Shown here: positions 7,745-17,548 of the stretch, one piece after another
Position numbering within the stretch: the stretch's first letter is position 1
How the letters are laid out: every line of letters starts with the position of its first letter
DNA from: Facklamia hominis CCUG 36813
Lineage (GTDB): Bacteria; Bacillota; Bacilli; Lactobacillales; Aerococcaceae
Length of the DNA: 64,000 nucleotides
NCBI RefSeq assembly: GCF_000301035.1
Contig: NZ_JH932292.1
Span: forward strand, 1,628,044-1,692,043
Direction of reading: 5' to 3'
Position numbers and translations under genes: made by a program
The notes under the pieces: generated by a model
What the model was told of the DNA's origin: nothing
Databases searched by the model: none
The model's input: the letters and a program-made list of their open reading frames with translations, nothing else

Positions 7745-9625
7745 TTAATTTTTAGGAGCTTTGAGTAATCTTAACCCATTCAGAATGACCAACAAGGTTG
7801 ATCCTTCATGCAACAAGACGGTCAATGGCATGGCGTGCCAACCCATGAATGAAGCCAAGACCAGGTAGACAACAACGGCTAAGGAGAAAAAGATATTTTG
7901 CCAGATCACGCGGTTCATTTTACGGGCGACTTGATGGGACAGGACAATTTTTTTCAGTTGATTTTCTAAGAGAACGAGGTCGGAGACTTCGATGGCAATG
8001 TCTGTTCCTTGCCCCATCGCAATTCCAACATCAGCCTGAACCAAGGCAGGGGCATCATTGACCCCGTCACCAACCATAGCGGTGTAACCAAAGGCTTTTT
8101 GCAATGCTTGAATCTGGCTAGTCTTATCCTCGGGCAAGACATTGGCAGCCACTCGCTCGATGCCTAATAATTGACCGATGGCTTGACCGGTTTCTTTAGC
8201 ATCTCCAGTAATCAGCTGGGTGTGGATGCCTTGTTGACGGAGATATTCCAGGGCAGCTTTAGCATCTTCACGGACTGTATCCATTAAGGCAATGGTTGCT
8301 AGAATCTCTTCGTCTTCTGAGAAATAAACCACTGTTTTACCCGCTTGGGCCCAGTCATGGGTCAAAGCTTGGATCTTTTGGGGGACATTTGGATAGGAAG
8401 ATGCCTTACCGATCCGATATTGATGGCCTTGGTAATCACTGATCAGACCTTGACCTACTTGAGTTTGGACGGTGAGTTCAAGTTTGTCTTGGGGGGTGAA
8501 GTAATCTAAGATCGCTTGGGCAAGGGGATGGTTGGCCTGACTTTCCATAGCAACCAGCAGGTCAATGCTGGCTTGGGAATGAGCTTCATCCACAAAATAA
8601 TGATCCGTTACCTGGGGTTGACCATGGGTCAAAGTCCCCGTCTTATCAAAGGCCATGGCTTGAACTTTGGCTAGGGCGGATAAGTAGTGACTGCCCTTCA
8701 CCAGGATGCCACGTTTGGCTAGGAAGGAAGTGGCAGATAGACTGGCTGAAACAGTTGCTGCAGCTAGGGCACAGGGGGAGGCTGCGACTAAGACATTTAA
8801 GCCCTTATTTAGACTGTCACTTAAAGGAAGGTTCGTTAACAAGGGACCCAGCAGGGAAATGGCGATCACGAATAAGATAACCCCATTCACATAGTAGGGT
8901 TCGTAGTGGTCGATGAGGCCAGCGATGCGGGTTTGGTTGGCTTGATTTTGTTGGACGAATTCAAGAATACGGCCAAAGACGGAATCTTCTTTACTCTTGG
9001 TCACTTCCATGACGAATGATCCTTCACCATTAAGACTGGAGGCATAGACCGGGTCTCCCACTTGTTTGCTTTGAGGGAGCGATTCGCCCGTAATGGCAGC
9101 CTGGTTGATCTGGCTGGCACCACTGATAATCGTGCCGTCACAGGGAACCTGATCACCCGCTAAGACTTGGATTTGGTCACCGATTTGAACTTGGTCGACG
9201 GCGATGATCTCCGTTGATCCGTCCGATTTGATCCGCCGAGCCTTAAGGGGGTTCAAGGCTAACAATTTAGAGATTTCGCGTTTTGACCGGTCTGATGCGG
9301 CATGTTCTAAGAAATGAGCGCCCGCAAAAATTAAACATAATAGACTGGCTTCCGCAAATTCACCCAGTAAAGAGGTTCCGATAGCGGCCAGTCCCATAAG
9401 AATATGGGCATTGGGCGCGAAAAAACCCCTTTCTTGACTTGCTTCGATGGTTTCTTCAATCCCTTCTTTGATGATAGCATGGTAACCCGCTAATAGACAG
9501 GCTAGGACGAATAAGCTATTAGCGATAAGCCCTTCCTTTAGATAAAAAGCAACCGCGCTGACACCCAGAGCCGCAATATAAGCGAACAGGGGTCGGTTGG
9601 AAGCGTGATGATGACAATGACTCAT
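7745..9625 (-). CDS. P1B-4-type heavy-metal efflux ATPase
   Basis: The 626-residue P-type ATPase has no N-terminal HMA domain, only a short His-rich start (M-S-H-C-H-H-H). The membrane metal site reads S-P-C-A-L-A-A-A instead of CPC, and the last helix carries H-E-G-S-T-L-L-V. SPC plus HEGxT is the signature of subgroup P1B-4 (CoaT, PfeT/ZosA, CtpD), which exports Co2+, Fe2+ or Zn2+. D-K-T-G-T-L-T is the phosphorylation site and G-D-G-V-N-D-A-P is the hinge. The promoter region holds two operators of SmtB/CzrA type, and a matching sensor is encoded at 11451. Fe(II) export as in PfeT remains an alternative role. Confidence 0.88.
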   Translation of the reverse strand: MSHCHHHASNRPLFAYIAALGVSAVAFYLKEGLIANSLFVLACLLAGYHAIIKEGIEETIEASQERGFFAPNAHILMGLAAIGTSLLGEFAEASLLCLIFAGAHFLEHAASDRSKREISKLLALNPLKARRIKSDGSTEIIAVDQVQIGDQIQVLAGDQVPCDGTIISGASQINQAAITGESLPQSKQVGDPVYASSLNGEGSFVMEVTKSKEDSVFGRILEFVQQNQANQTRIAGLIDHYEPYYVNGVILFVIAISLLGPLLTNLPLSDSLNKGLNVLVAASPCALAAATVSASLSATSFLAKRGILVKGSHYLSALAKVQAMAFDKTGTLTHGQPQVTDHYFVDEAHSQASIDLLVAMESQANHPLAQAILDYFTPQDKLELTVQTQVGQGLISDYQGHQYRIGKASSYPNVPQKIQALTHDWAQAGKTVVYFSEDEEILATIALMDTVREDAKAALEYLRQQGIHTQLITGDAKETGQAIGQLLGIERVAANVLPEDKTSQIQALQKAFGYTAMVGDGVNDAPALVQADVGIAMGQGTDIAIEVSDLVLLENQLKKIVLSHQVARKMNRVIWQNIFFSLAVVVYLVLASFMGWHAMPLTVLLHEGSTLLVILNGLRLLKAPKN

Positions 9626-9660
9626 AATAATCCCTCCTAATGATAATCACTACGATTAAA

Positions 9661-9690
9661 TGAATATAAATTCATATGAATATATATTCA
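9661..9690 (-). promoter_or_regulatory. Two SmtB/CzrA-type operators before the metal ATPase
   Basis: TGAATATAAATTCA (9661-9674) and TGAATATATATTCA (9677-9690) both fit TGAA-N6-TTCA, the core bound by zinc/cadmium-sensing ArsR-family repressors such as CzrA and SmtB. They lie 35-65 bases upstream of the ATPase start, within the expected promoter. A further imperfect palindrome (TAATGATAAT..CGATTA, about 9639-9659) could be a Fur/PerR-like box but is weaker. Confidence 0.75.
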
Positions 9691-9800
9691 TTATATATCC
9701 TTGATCAAAAGAGTCAAGCTTTTAAGCAAAAAAATTAGGATTTCCATCTGACGCTCCATTTTAAGGCGAGGGTTATTATGATATTTTGCCATTAGCTTGA

Positions 9801-9839
9801 AATAAAAAATCTCCCCAGACGATGGCTATCGCTGGGGAG
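9801..9839 (-). terminator. Intrinsic terminator after nox
   Basis: CTCCCCAG pairs with CTGGGGAG and continues into CGAT/ATCG. On the minus strand it is followed by a T-rich run (ATTTTTTATTT). Confidence 0.85.
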
Positions 9840-9871
9840 AGGCTTGCTATTTGGATGAGAGATTCGTCTTC

Positions 9872-11215
9872 TTATTCCTTGTCAAAGCTTTTAAGAGCGG
9901 CTTGAGTAATATAGTTATAAGGTTGGTTAAAGTGAGGTAGGAAGAAGAGGTCGGTAAAGGCTAGGCGATCGATCGTGACTTGTTCTTGGATAGCCAAGGA
10001 GAAGAGATGGATATTCGCCGAGATGTCGTAGCGCGAGGCGAGTTGGGCCCCTAAGATTCGGTGACTCTTCTTGTCATAAATGATTCGGATTTTGACTTCT
10101 TCATTTTCTGGCATAAAGCCTGGGAATTGGGTATCTTGGAAGTCGACAAATTCAATCTCGAAGCCGGCATCTTTAGCGGCTTGTTGGGTTAATCCGGTTG
10201 ATACAAAGTTTAAGCCATTGATGGATATTCCATTTGATCCCTGAACTCCATTGGCTTCGATCACCCGACCATCAATATTATAACCTGCCACTAAGCCAGA
10301 GCGAACAGCATTAGAAGCTAAGGCAATATAGGTTTCTGCTTGGAGGGCATTGGAGTAGATGGTTGCACAGTCTCCCACCGCATAGACATCCGGATCGGAA
10401 GTTTGTTGATGGCGGTCAACATGGATGGCATGACAAGGGCCTAATTCCAAATGGTCTTGGGCGAGTTGGACATTGGGGATAAAGCCGACCGCTGAGATAA
10501 TGGTATCGACTTGGTAGCGGCCTTTATCCGTCACCAATTCACACACCCGTCCTTGGTCATCGCCAACAAATTCGGTGGCTAATTCCTTAAAATGGAGTTC
10601 AATGCCAAGCTCTTCTAAGTTTTGGTCCATTTGAGCCGAGAAGTCAGGATCATAATAGCCAGGTAGGGAGTGGTCTTGTCCATCAAATAACAAGACTTTC
10701 TTGCCGCGGCGAATGGCTGCCTCGGCTAGTTCTGTTCCGATATAACCAGCACCGATGACGGCCGCAGTTTTGACAGAATCTTTAGTGAATTCTTGGTCGA
10801 CTGCTTCTCCTTCTTGGAAGAGCTTGAGGAAATGAATGCCTTCAAGGTCGGATCCAGGAATAGGTAGTTGGATAGGAAGGGATCCGGTTGCTAGGACGAG
10901 CTTGTCGTAGGATTCTTCCAGCTCTTGGCCGTCTTTGGTTTTGGCATAGACTTTTTTAGCTGGGTAATCAATATGGGTGACCTCGGTTTCTAAGGAGATC
11001 CGAGCCCCTTTTTTCTGGAAATCTTCCTTATTGGTATAAAAGAGCCCTTGATTGCTATCGATTTGACGGCCTACCCATAGGGCGGTTCCACAGCCTAGAT
11101 AGGATAGGTTGCTATTTCGATCAAGCATGACAACTTCATGTTTTTGAGGGCTGGCTAAAAGGGTATTAGCGACTGCAATACCAGCATGGTTCGTTCCGAT
11201 AATGACAATTTTCAT
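9872..11215 (-). CDS. nox: NADH oxidase (water-forming), FAD-dependent
   Basis: The 447-residue flavoprotein of the NADH oxidase/CoA-disulfide reductase family reduces O2 with NADH, regenerating NAD+ and removing oxygen. FAD-binding I-G-T-N-H-A-G-I-A lies at residues 6-14. The redox-active Cys42 sits in S-Y-L-G-C-G-T-A-L-W, a single cysteine as in lactic-acid-bacterial Nox. An NAD-binding G-A-G-Y-I-G-T-E-L-A-E follows near residue 155, and a late FAD motif reads V-Y-A-V-G-D-C-A-T. Peroxide-forming or CoA-disulfide activity cannot be excluded from sequence. AGGAGG precedes the ATG. Confidence 0.9.
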   Translation of the reverse strand: MKIVIIGTNHAGIAVANTLLASPQKHEVVMLDRNSNLSYLGCGTALWVGRQIDSNQGLFYTNKEDFQKKGARISLETEVTHIDYPAKKVYAKTKDGQELEESYDKLVLATGSLPIQLPIPGSDLEGIHFLKLFQEGEAVDQEFTKDSVKTAAVIGAGYIGTELAEAAIRRGKKVLLFDGQDHSLPGYYDPDFSAQMDQNLEELGIELHFKELATEFVGDDQGRVCELVTDKGRYQVDTIISAVGFIPNVQLAQDHLELGPCHAIHVDRHQQTSDPDVYAVGDCATIYSNALQAETYIALASNAVRSGLVAGYNIDGRVIEANGVQGSNGISINGLNFVSTGLTQQAAKDAGFEIEFVDFQDTQFPGFMPENEEVKIRIIYDKKSHRILGAQLASRYDISANIHLFSLAIQEQVTIDRLAFTDLFFLPHFNQPYNYITQAALKSFDKE

Positions 11216-11382
11216 ATGAGTTAGCCTCCTTTAATATGATCCTAGTATAGCAAACTTTGTTCATCAATACACAAGATATGCACTTGAAAAGATTTATTTT
11301 AAAAATTTTATATAAGAAGGCTTCTATTAGTATTAATAATAGATTGTCCTAGACTTTGAGAACGTATTATTGGTCGTTGAGC

Positions 11383-11417
11383 GTTCAAAAGTGGGATCCA
11401 GCGTGGTATGATGGTAG
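11383..11417 (+). promoter_or_regulatory. Candidate promoter for the smtB-ybaK genes
   Basis: TTCAAA and TATGAT are separated by 17 bases, about 45 bases before the regulator start. No TGAA-N6-TTCA site is present here, so autoregulation by the encoded sensor is not supported by this stretch. Confidence 0.45.
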
Positions 11418-11450
11418 TAATGAGCAATCGAGGAGAAAGGGAGACGCTGC

Positions 11451-11744
11451 ATGGATCAAAAAGCGGTTATGATACAAGAAATATCTAGTTTTTTTAAGGT
11501 TTTAGGGGATAAGACGCGTTTGTCCTTGCTTTTTTTGTTGGAGGAGGAGTCACGAAATGTCTCTGAACTAGCTCAAGCCTTAGGCATGGAACAGTCGGCT
11601 GTGTCTCACCAGCTTAAAGTCCTAAAAGACGCCAAAATTGTTAAGTCGAACCGCCAAGGAAAGTCGAATTATTATTCCTTGGATGATGGCCATATTTTCA
11701 CGCTCTTAAAGCAAGTGCGTGATCATATTCAAGAAGATGCTTAA
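11451..11744 (+). CDS. ArsR/SmtB-family zinc-type metal sensor
   Basis: The 97-residue winged-helix repressor contains the recognition helix in Q-S-A-V-S-H-Q-L-K-V-L. It lacks the C-x-C arsenic site. It has D79, H81, H92 and E95, the exact spacing (2, 11, 3) of the SmtB/CzrA alpha-5 zinc site. It should therefore release DNA on binding Zn2+ (or Co2+/Cd2+) at the dimer interface, despite having arsM downstream. Probable targets are the two TGAA-N6-TTCA sites at 9661-9690 in front of the P1B-4 ATPase. The nearby ybaK gene starts 20 bases after its stop. Confidence 0.85.
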   Translation: MDQKAVMIQEISSFFKVLGDKTRLSLLFLLEEESRNVSELAQALGMEQSAVSHQLKVLKDAKIVKSNRQGKSNYYSLDDGHIFTLLKQVRDHIQEDA

Positions 11745-11764
11745 GAGCAAGGAGGGGGAAAGTC

Positions 11765-12223
11765 ATGTCCAAAAAAGATAAGACCAATGTGATGCGCGTG
11801 TTAGAACAAAAAAAGGTGGATTATCAAGCCTATGAATGGGATCAAGTACCGAAGGCGTCGGTGGATTTTCCTATTTACAAGACCTTGGTGACTTATGGTA
11901 AGACCGGAGATCATTACGTTTTTGTCATTCCTACCGAAAAATACCTAGATCTCAAGGCAGCGGCTAAGGCAGTGGGTGAGAAAAATATTCATATGTTGTT
12001 GGAAAAAGACTTGTTACCCTTGACCGGTTATGTACATGGGGGTTGTTCACCCATTGGCATGAAGAAGCAGTTTGTGACGGTCTTTGATCAGTCGATTGAG
12101 GCCTTTGACCAGATTCTCTTTTCAGCGGGGAAAGTGGGCTTCGCGGTTCAAGTCAGCCCCAAGGATCTAGACCGAGTCTTGGATTATCAGTTAGCGATGA
12201 TTACTAAAGATAAGGAAGACTAA
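11765..12223 (+). CDS. ybaK: YbaK/EbsC-type aminoacyl-tRNA deacylase
   Basis: The 152-residue protein of the YbaK/ProX family hydrolyses mischarged tRNA, typically Cys-tRNA(Pro). Conserved features are the K-T-L-V start of the core, the A-A-K-A-V-G-E-K segment and the G-Y-V-H-G-G-C-S-P-I-G loop. It sits 20 bases after the sensor gene with GGAGGGGG before its ATG, so the two are likely co-transcribed. A terminator closes the unit. The link to metal sensing is unclear. Confidence 0.88.
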   Translation: MSKKDKTNVMRVLEQKKVDYQAYEWDQVPKASVDFPIYKTLVTYGKTGDHYVFVIPTEKYLDLKAAAKAVGEKNIHMLLEKDLLPLTGYVHGGCSPIGMKKQFVTVFDQSIEAFDQILFSAGKVGFAVQVSPKDLDRVLDYQLAMITKDKED

Positions 12224-12224
12224 G

Positions 12225-12255
12225 GAACACTTGCCCGGAGGGTGAGTGTTCTTTT
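12225..12255 (+). terminator. Intrinsic terminator after ybaK
   Basis: GAACACT pairs with AGTGTTC, extended by CCC/GGG, and is followed by CTTTT. Confidence 0.75.
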
Positions 12256-12306
12256 GGCATTTGGCCTAGGGGTGTGGTAGGATGAAGCAAAGAGAGGAGC
12301 ATGCAG

Positions 12307-13377
12307 ATGGATACACGTGAAGAAGTAAAGGCTTATTATTCCAAGATGTCCTTGGAAAATGAGGGTCAGATGGCGACGCAGGTATGTTCTTTAGCGGGAA
12401 TGGGCTTGCCTCGGTCCATTAAAAAAATTCGTTCAGGAATTCCTCAAGAGATTATTGAACGTTATTATGGCTGTGGTTCACCGATTCCAGCGGTTCTTGA
12501 AGGACAGACGGTTCTGGATTTGGGCTGTGGGACCGGGGTGGATGTCTATACCCTGTCTAAATTAGTGGGTGAGCGTGGTCATGTGATTGGGGTCGATATG
12601 AATGAGGATCAGTTAGCAATTGCTCGTAAATATCAGGATAAGATGACCCGTAAATATAAATATGCCAAGCCCAATACAGACTTTAAGCAAGGCTATATCG
12701 AAGACTTAAAGTCTTGCGGGATTGAGGATAATTCGGTGGATATTGTAGTGTCGAATTGTGTCCTGAATCTATCACCGAATAAGGAAGCGGTCTTTAAGGA
12801 GATCTGGCGGATTCTAAAACCAGGTGGCGAGTTATACTTTGCGGATATTTTTGCGGACCGGCGGATTCCGGAGGCCATTAGCCAGGATCCAGTCTTACGT
12901 GGGGAATGCCTAGGGGGCGCCATGTATCTAGAAGATTTCCGTCGTATAATGATGAAGACGGGGTGGCTGGATCTGCGTTTTATGACCAGTCGTCCGGCGC
13001 CTATTGGCAATGGCCGGATTGAACAATTAGTGGGCAATATTGGTTTTTATTCCGTAACGGTTAGGGCCTTCAAGTTACCTGGATTGGTAGAAGATGCTTG
13101 TGAAGACTATGGCCAAATCGCCATTTATCGGGGTGGTGTGGCTGATCAGTCTCAGCTCTTCGAATTAGACCAAGACCACCGCTTTGAACTCAACCGTCCT
13201 CAACAAGTCTGTGGGAATACAGCAGCCATGTTGGAAAAGACCCGCTTTGCGGATTATTTTGAGTTAATCGGAGATCGCAGTCAGCACTTTGGACACTTCA
13301 GTGAGGCCAGACATGAAGTGGATCCGGTAGCAGCCGCTAGGACTTGCCGTCCAGCTGATAGTGCTTGTCAATGTTAA
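12307..13377 (+). CDS. arsM: Arsenite S-adenosylmethionine methyltransferase ArsM
   Basis: This enzyme methylates As(III) to methylarsenicals using SAM. SAM motif I is V-L-D-L-G-C-G-T-G-V-D-V-Y-T. The three arsenic-binding cysteines appear as T-Q-V-C-S-L near the N-terminus, V-S-N-C-V-L-N-L and R-G-E-C-L-G-G. The C-terminal domain carries C-E-D-Y-G-Q and V-C-G-N-T-A-A-M-L, and the tail is Cys-rich (T-C-R-P-A-D-S-A-C-Q-C). Two ATGs are possible; 12307 lies seven bases from GGAG while 12301 is too close, so I use 12307. The gene stands apart from the ars operon at 39 kb. No arsenic-type regulator adjoins it. Confidence 0.92.
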   Translation: MDTREEVKAYYSKMSLENEGQMATQVCSLAGMGLPRSIKKIRSGIPQEIIERYYGCGSPIPAVLEGQTVLDLGCGTGVDVYTLSKLVGERGHVIGVDMNEDQLAIARKYQDKMTRKYKYAKPNTDFKQGYIEDLKSCGIEDNSVDIVVSNCVLNLSPNKEAVFKEIWRILKPGGELYFADIFADRRIPEAISQDPVLRGECLGGAMYLEDFRRIMMKTGWLDLRFMTSRPAPIGNGRIEQLVGNIGFYSVTVRAFKLPGLVEDACEDYGQIAIYRGGVADQSQLFELDQDHRFELNRPQQVCGNTAAMLEKTRFADYFELIGDRSQHFGHFSEARHEVDPVAAARTCRPADSACQC

Positions 13378-13378
13378 T

Positions 13379-13416
13379 TTAAAAAGCAGCAAGCCTAAGG
13401 GCTTAGCTGCTTTTTT
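13379..13416 (+). terminator. Intrinsic terminator after arsM
   Basis: AAAAAGCAGC pairs with GCTGCTTTTT around an inner AAGCC/GGCTT pairing. Confidence 0.85.
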
Positions 13417-13467
13417 GGTGTGATTAACTTTGTGAGATATAAAAAAAGGGAAGATGGTTAATATTAA

Positions 13468-13513
13468 AAAGCTCGATTCGGTCCTTTGTTGGATAGATCG
13501 AGCTTTTTAAAAC
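13468..13513. repeat. Hairpin at the left edge of repeat cluster 2
   Basis: AAAAAGCTCGA pairs with TCGAGCTTTTT, with a loop of about 22 bases. It can act as a bidirectional terminator and marks where the repeat cluster starts. Confidence 0.65.
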
Positions 13514-13916
13514 GTGCTCCCACTCGCATCCCCTTGTGTCTAAGCAAAAATCGCTCAGCGTGATTAATATCACACCGATCGATTTCTTACTTAGCCTTCA
13601 GGGGATAACCGCGACTGCTCGCACTCTATTTAAAACGTGCTCCCACTCGCTGCGCCTGGACGTTAAGCGATCCTTCTCGAACACTCTTTGGAGTGTTTCG
13701 AAGGCTCACTTACCGCTGCGGCACATGCTGAGACTGTTGTTGCTTTAGCGACTTACAGTCTCACATTCGTTAGGTAAGCGCTCGTGGTCGCACTCTATTT
13801 AAACGTGCTCGCAGTCGCATCCCCTTGTGTCTAAGCAAAAATCGCTCAGCGTGATTAACATCACACCGATCGATTTCTTACTTAGCCTTCAGGGGATAAC
13901 CGCGACTGCTCGCACT

Positions 13917-13919
<3 letters not shown>
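13501..13919. repeat. Palindromic repeat cluster 2 in a convergent gap
   Basis: It lies between arsM (+) and guaB (-). Order: unit A (13522-13606), spacer, unit B (about 13653-13725), unit C (about 13727-13790), spacer, unit A again (13813-13897). The two unit A copies are almost identical over about 90 bases and include CTAAGCAAAAATCGCTCAGC and CTTACTTAGCCTTCAGGGG. The final CTCTAT gives guaB its TAG stop. Open frames inside are repeat artefacts. Confidence 0.8.
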
Positions 13920-15404
<1,485 letters not shown>

Positions 15405-15495
15405 TCAACTTTCTGGTGATTTTATCTGCCAATATAGCACGCTTGGAAAAAGTCCGCAAGGGGACTGAGGCAAAAAAGCCGGAAGTGGAGGGTCT

Positions 15496-15527
15496 TTCGT
15501 TCGGTTTTACCCAAAAACACGAACATT
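15496..15527. promoter_or_regulatory. Inverted PurBox pair between guaB and the F420-ligase-like gene
   Basis: On the minus strand 15496-15508 reads AAAACCGAACGAA. On the plus strand 15515-15527 reads AAACACGAACATT. Each matches 11 of 13 positions of the PurR consensus AWWWCCGAACWWT. The CGAAC cores are inverted and 16 bases apart, as in Bacillus PurR operators. A minus-strand promoter (TTGCGG-17-TATATT) lies on the guaB side. A TATAAT at 15573 lies on the other side. Confidence 0.65.
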
Positions 15528-15728
15528 TAACGAAAGAAGGGGGGAGTATAGCCCATCTTCTTAAAATTGATGCTATAATTAAGTGAAAAGATTTTTTTTG
15601 ATTTTAATAAAAAAATTGAAATCGATGCTTTTCTAGGCGGGTATTTTGTAGTAAGATGGTCAAGGGATCGGAACGTTGGGTGAAGATCCCACTTAAATTT
15701 TAAAAAAAGAAAGTGTGGGGAATAACAG

Positions 15729-16919
15729 ATGGCAAGAAATATCGGAACGGTATCACGCGGTGTGCGTTGTCCTATTATTCGTCAAGGTGACGATTTAGCC
15801 AGCATTGTTGTTGAAAGTTTATTGGAGGCAAGCCAGACAGATGGTTTTGACTTTAATGACCGCGATGTGGTGGGCATTACTGAATCCATCGTTGCTCGCA
15901 GTCAAGGGAATTATGCTAGTACAGATGCCATTAGCCAAGATATTAAGGAAAAGTTTGGTGATCATACCATTGGTGTGATTTTCCCTATCCTTTCACGGAA
16001 TCGTTTTGCGGTTTGCTTAAGAGGGATTGCTAAAGGGGCTAAGAAGATTGTTTTGATGCTGTCTTATCCACGCGATGAGGTGGGAAATGAACTTCTTACC
16101 TTAGATCAATTGGATGAAGCCGGAATCGATCCTTATGCACAAGTCTTAAGTTTAGAAGAATACCGGGCTAAGTTTGGTGAAAACCGTCATCCTTTCACGG
16201 ATGTGGACTATGTCGCTTACTATCAAGAGATTATTGAAGAAGCTGGGGCAGAAGTGGAAATTATTTTTGCCAACCAAGCTAAAGCTATCTTAGACTATAC
16301 CGACCATGTATTAAATTGTGATATACATAGTCGGAAACGGACCAAACGGATCTTGGAAGCTAAAGGAGCGACTGTTTATAGCTTGGATCAAATCCTTGCC
16401 AAATCAGTGGATGGATCGGGTTATAATTCAGAATATGGTCTATTAGGATCCAATAAATCAACGGAAGATTCTGTCAAGTTATTCCCACACGATGCCAATG
16501 AAATGGTGAATGCCATCCAAGCAGTCTTAAAAGAAAAGACGGGTAAACATATTGAAGTGATGGTGTATGGGGATGGTGCCTTTAAGGACCCAGCAGGTAA
16601 GATTTGGGAGTTGGCAGATCCGGTGGTCTCACCAGCCTACACTTCTGGCTTGGAAGGAACTCCGAATGAATTGAAATTAAAATACTTGGCTGATAATGAT
16701 TTCTCAGATCTTTCTGGAGATGCTTTAAAAGAAGCTATCGCTAGTCGGATCAAATCTAAAGACCAAAGCCTAGTTGGTAAGATGGAGTCGGAAGGAACCA
16801 CTCCAAGACAATTGACAGACTTGTTAGGTTCGCTTTGTGACTTAACGTCTGGTTCTGGTGATAAGGGAACGCCGATTATTTTAATTCAAGGTTACTTTGA
16901 TAATTATACGAATGATTAA
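15729..16919 (+). CDS. Coenzyme F420-0:L-glutamate ligase family protein (CofE-like)
   Basis: The 396-residue protein has the CofE fold signature at the start (R-G-V-R-C-P-I-I-R-x-G-D-D-L, then D-V-V-G-I-T-E-S-I-V-A-R-S-Q-G-N). In archaea and actinobacteria such enzymes add glutamate to F420-0 using GTP. Here the protein is about 150 residues longer than archaeal CofE, and no other F420 gene is visible. Lactobacillales are not known to make F420. It probably ligates glutamate, or another amino acid, to a different acceptor. The divergent guaB and the shared PurBox pair hint at a purine or folate-related context. A perfect 17-base-pair terminator follows. Confidence 0.75.
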   Translation: MARNIGTVSRGVRCPIIRQGDDLASIVVESLLEASQTDGFDFNDRDVVGITESIVARSQGNYASTDAISQDIKEKFGDHTIGVIFPILSRNRFAVCLRGIAKGAKKIVLMLSYPRDEVGNELLTLDQLDEAGIDPYAQVLSLEEYRAKFGENRHPFTDVDYVAYYQEIIEEAGAEVEIIFANQAKAILDYTDHVLNCDIHSRKRTKRILEAKGATVYSLDQILAKSVDGSGYNSEYGLLGSNKSTEDSVKLFPHDANEMVNAIQAVLKEKTGKHIEVMVYGDGAFKDPAGKIWELADPVVSPAYTSGLEGTPNELKLKYLADNDFSDLSGDALKEAIASRIKSKDQSLVGKMESEGTTPRQLTDLLGSLCDLTSGSGDKGTPIILIQGYFDNYTND

Positions 16920-16928
16920 TTAAACATT

Positions 16929-16967
16929 AAAAGTGCGACACAGCTAAAATAGCTGTGTCGCACTTTT
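16929..16967 (+). terminator. Strong intrinsic terminator after the CofE-like gene
   Basis: AAAAGTGCGACACAGCT pairs perfectly with AGCTGTGTCGCACTTTT around a five-base loop. Confidence 0.92.
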
Positions 16968-16974
16968 TGTGTCT

Positions 16975-17548
16975 ATCGTATGGAGAGGGGGTGCGCTCTA
17001 TTAAGAGGTGGTCGCACTCTATTAAAATGTGTTCGCAGTCGCATCCCCTTGTGTCTAAGCAAAAATCTTCCGCGTGACTGATGTCACTTGGAAGATTTCT
17101 TACTTAGCCTTCAGGGGATAACCGCGCCTGCTCGCACTCTATTAAAACGTGCTCCGATGAGCATCCCCTGAGTTCTAAGCAAATCACGTCCTGTGCGATT
17201 TTTAATCGCCCTGTCCATGCTTTGCTTAGCCTACAGGGGATAAACGCAAGTTGTCGCACTCTGTTAAAACGTGCTCCAAAAGTCAGATCCTAGACTCTAA
17301 GCTAAAACCCTCAATATTTTCTGCGAAAATGTTCGTGTTTTTGCTTAGCTCTATGGGGCTTGCTGAGACTGTTGTTGCTTTAGCAACTTACAGTCTCACA
17401 TCCGTTAGGTAACAACTTTTGTCGCACTCTATCAAAACGTGCTCGCAATTGCAGCGCCTGGACGTTAAGCGACCCTTCTCGAACACTCTATGAGTGTTTC
17501 GGAGGCTCACTTACCGCTGCGGCGCTAGGCGCAATTGCTCGCACTCTA
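16975..17548. repeat. Palindromic repeat cluster 3 in a convergent gap
   Basis: It lies between the CofE-like gene (+) and the MATE gene (-). It contains a unit A copy (about 17041-17125), an A-like variant (about 17160-17235), a third variant (CTCTAAGCTAAAACCC.. to ..TTTTGCTTAGCTCTATGGGG, about 17284-17358), then units C and B. The spacer GCACTCTATTAAAACGTGCTC recurs between them. The terminal CTCTATA supplies the TAG stop of the MATE gene. Confidence 0.8.

Noticed and set aside
11451..11744. Annotation as an arsenic-responsive ArsR because arsM is close
   Set aside because: There is no cysteine pair in the DNA-binding helix region. The residues fit the zinc-type alpha-5 site instead.
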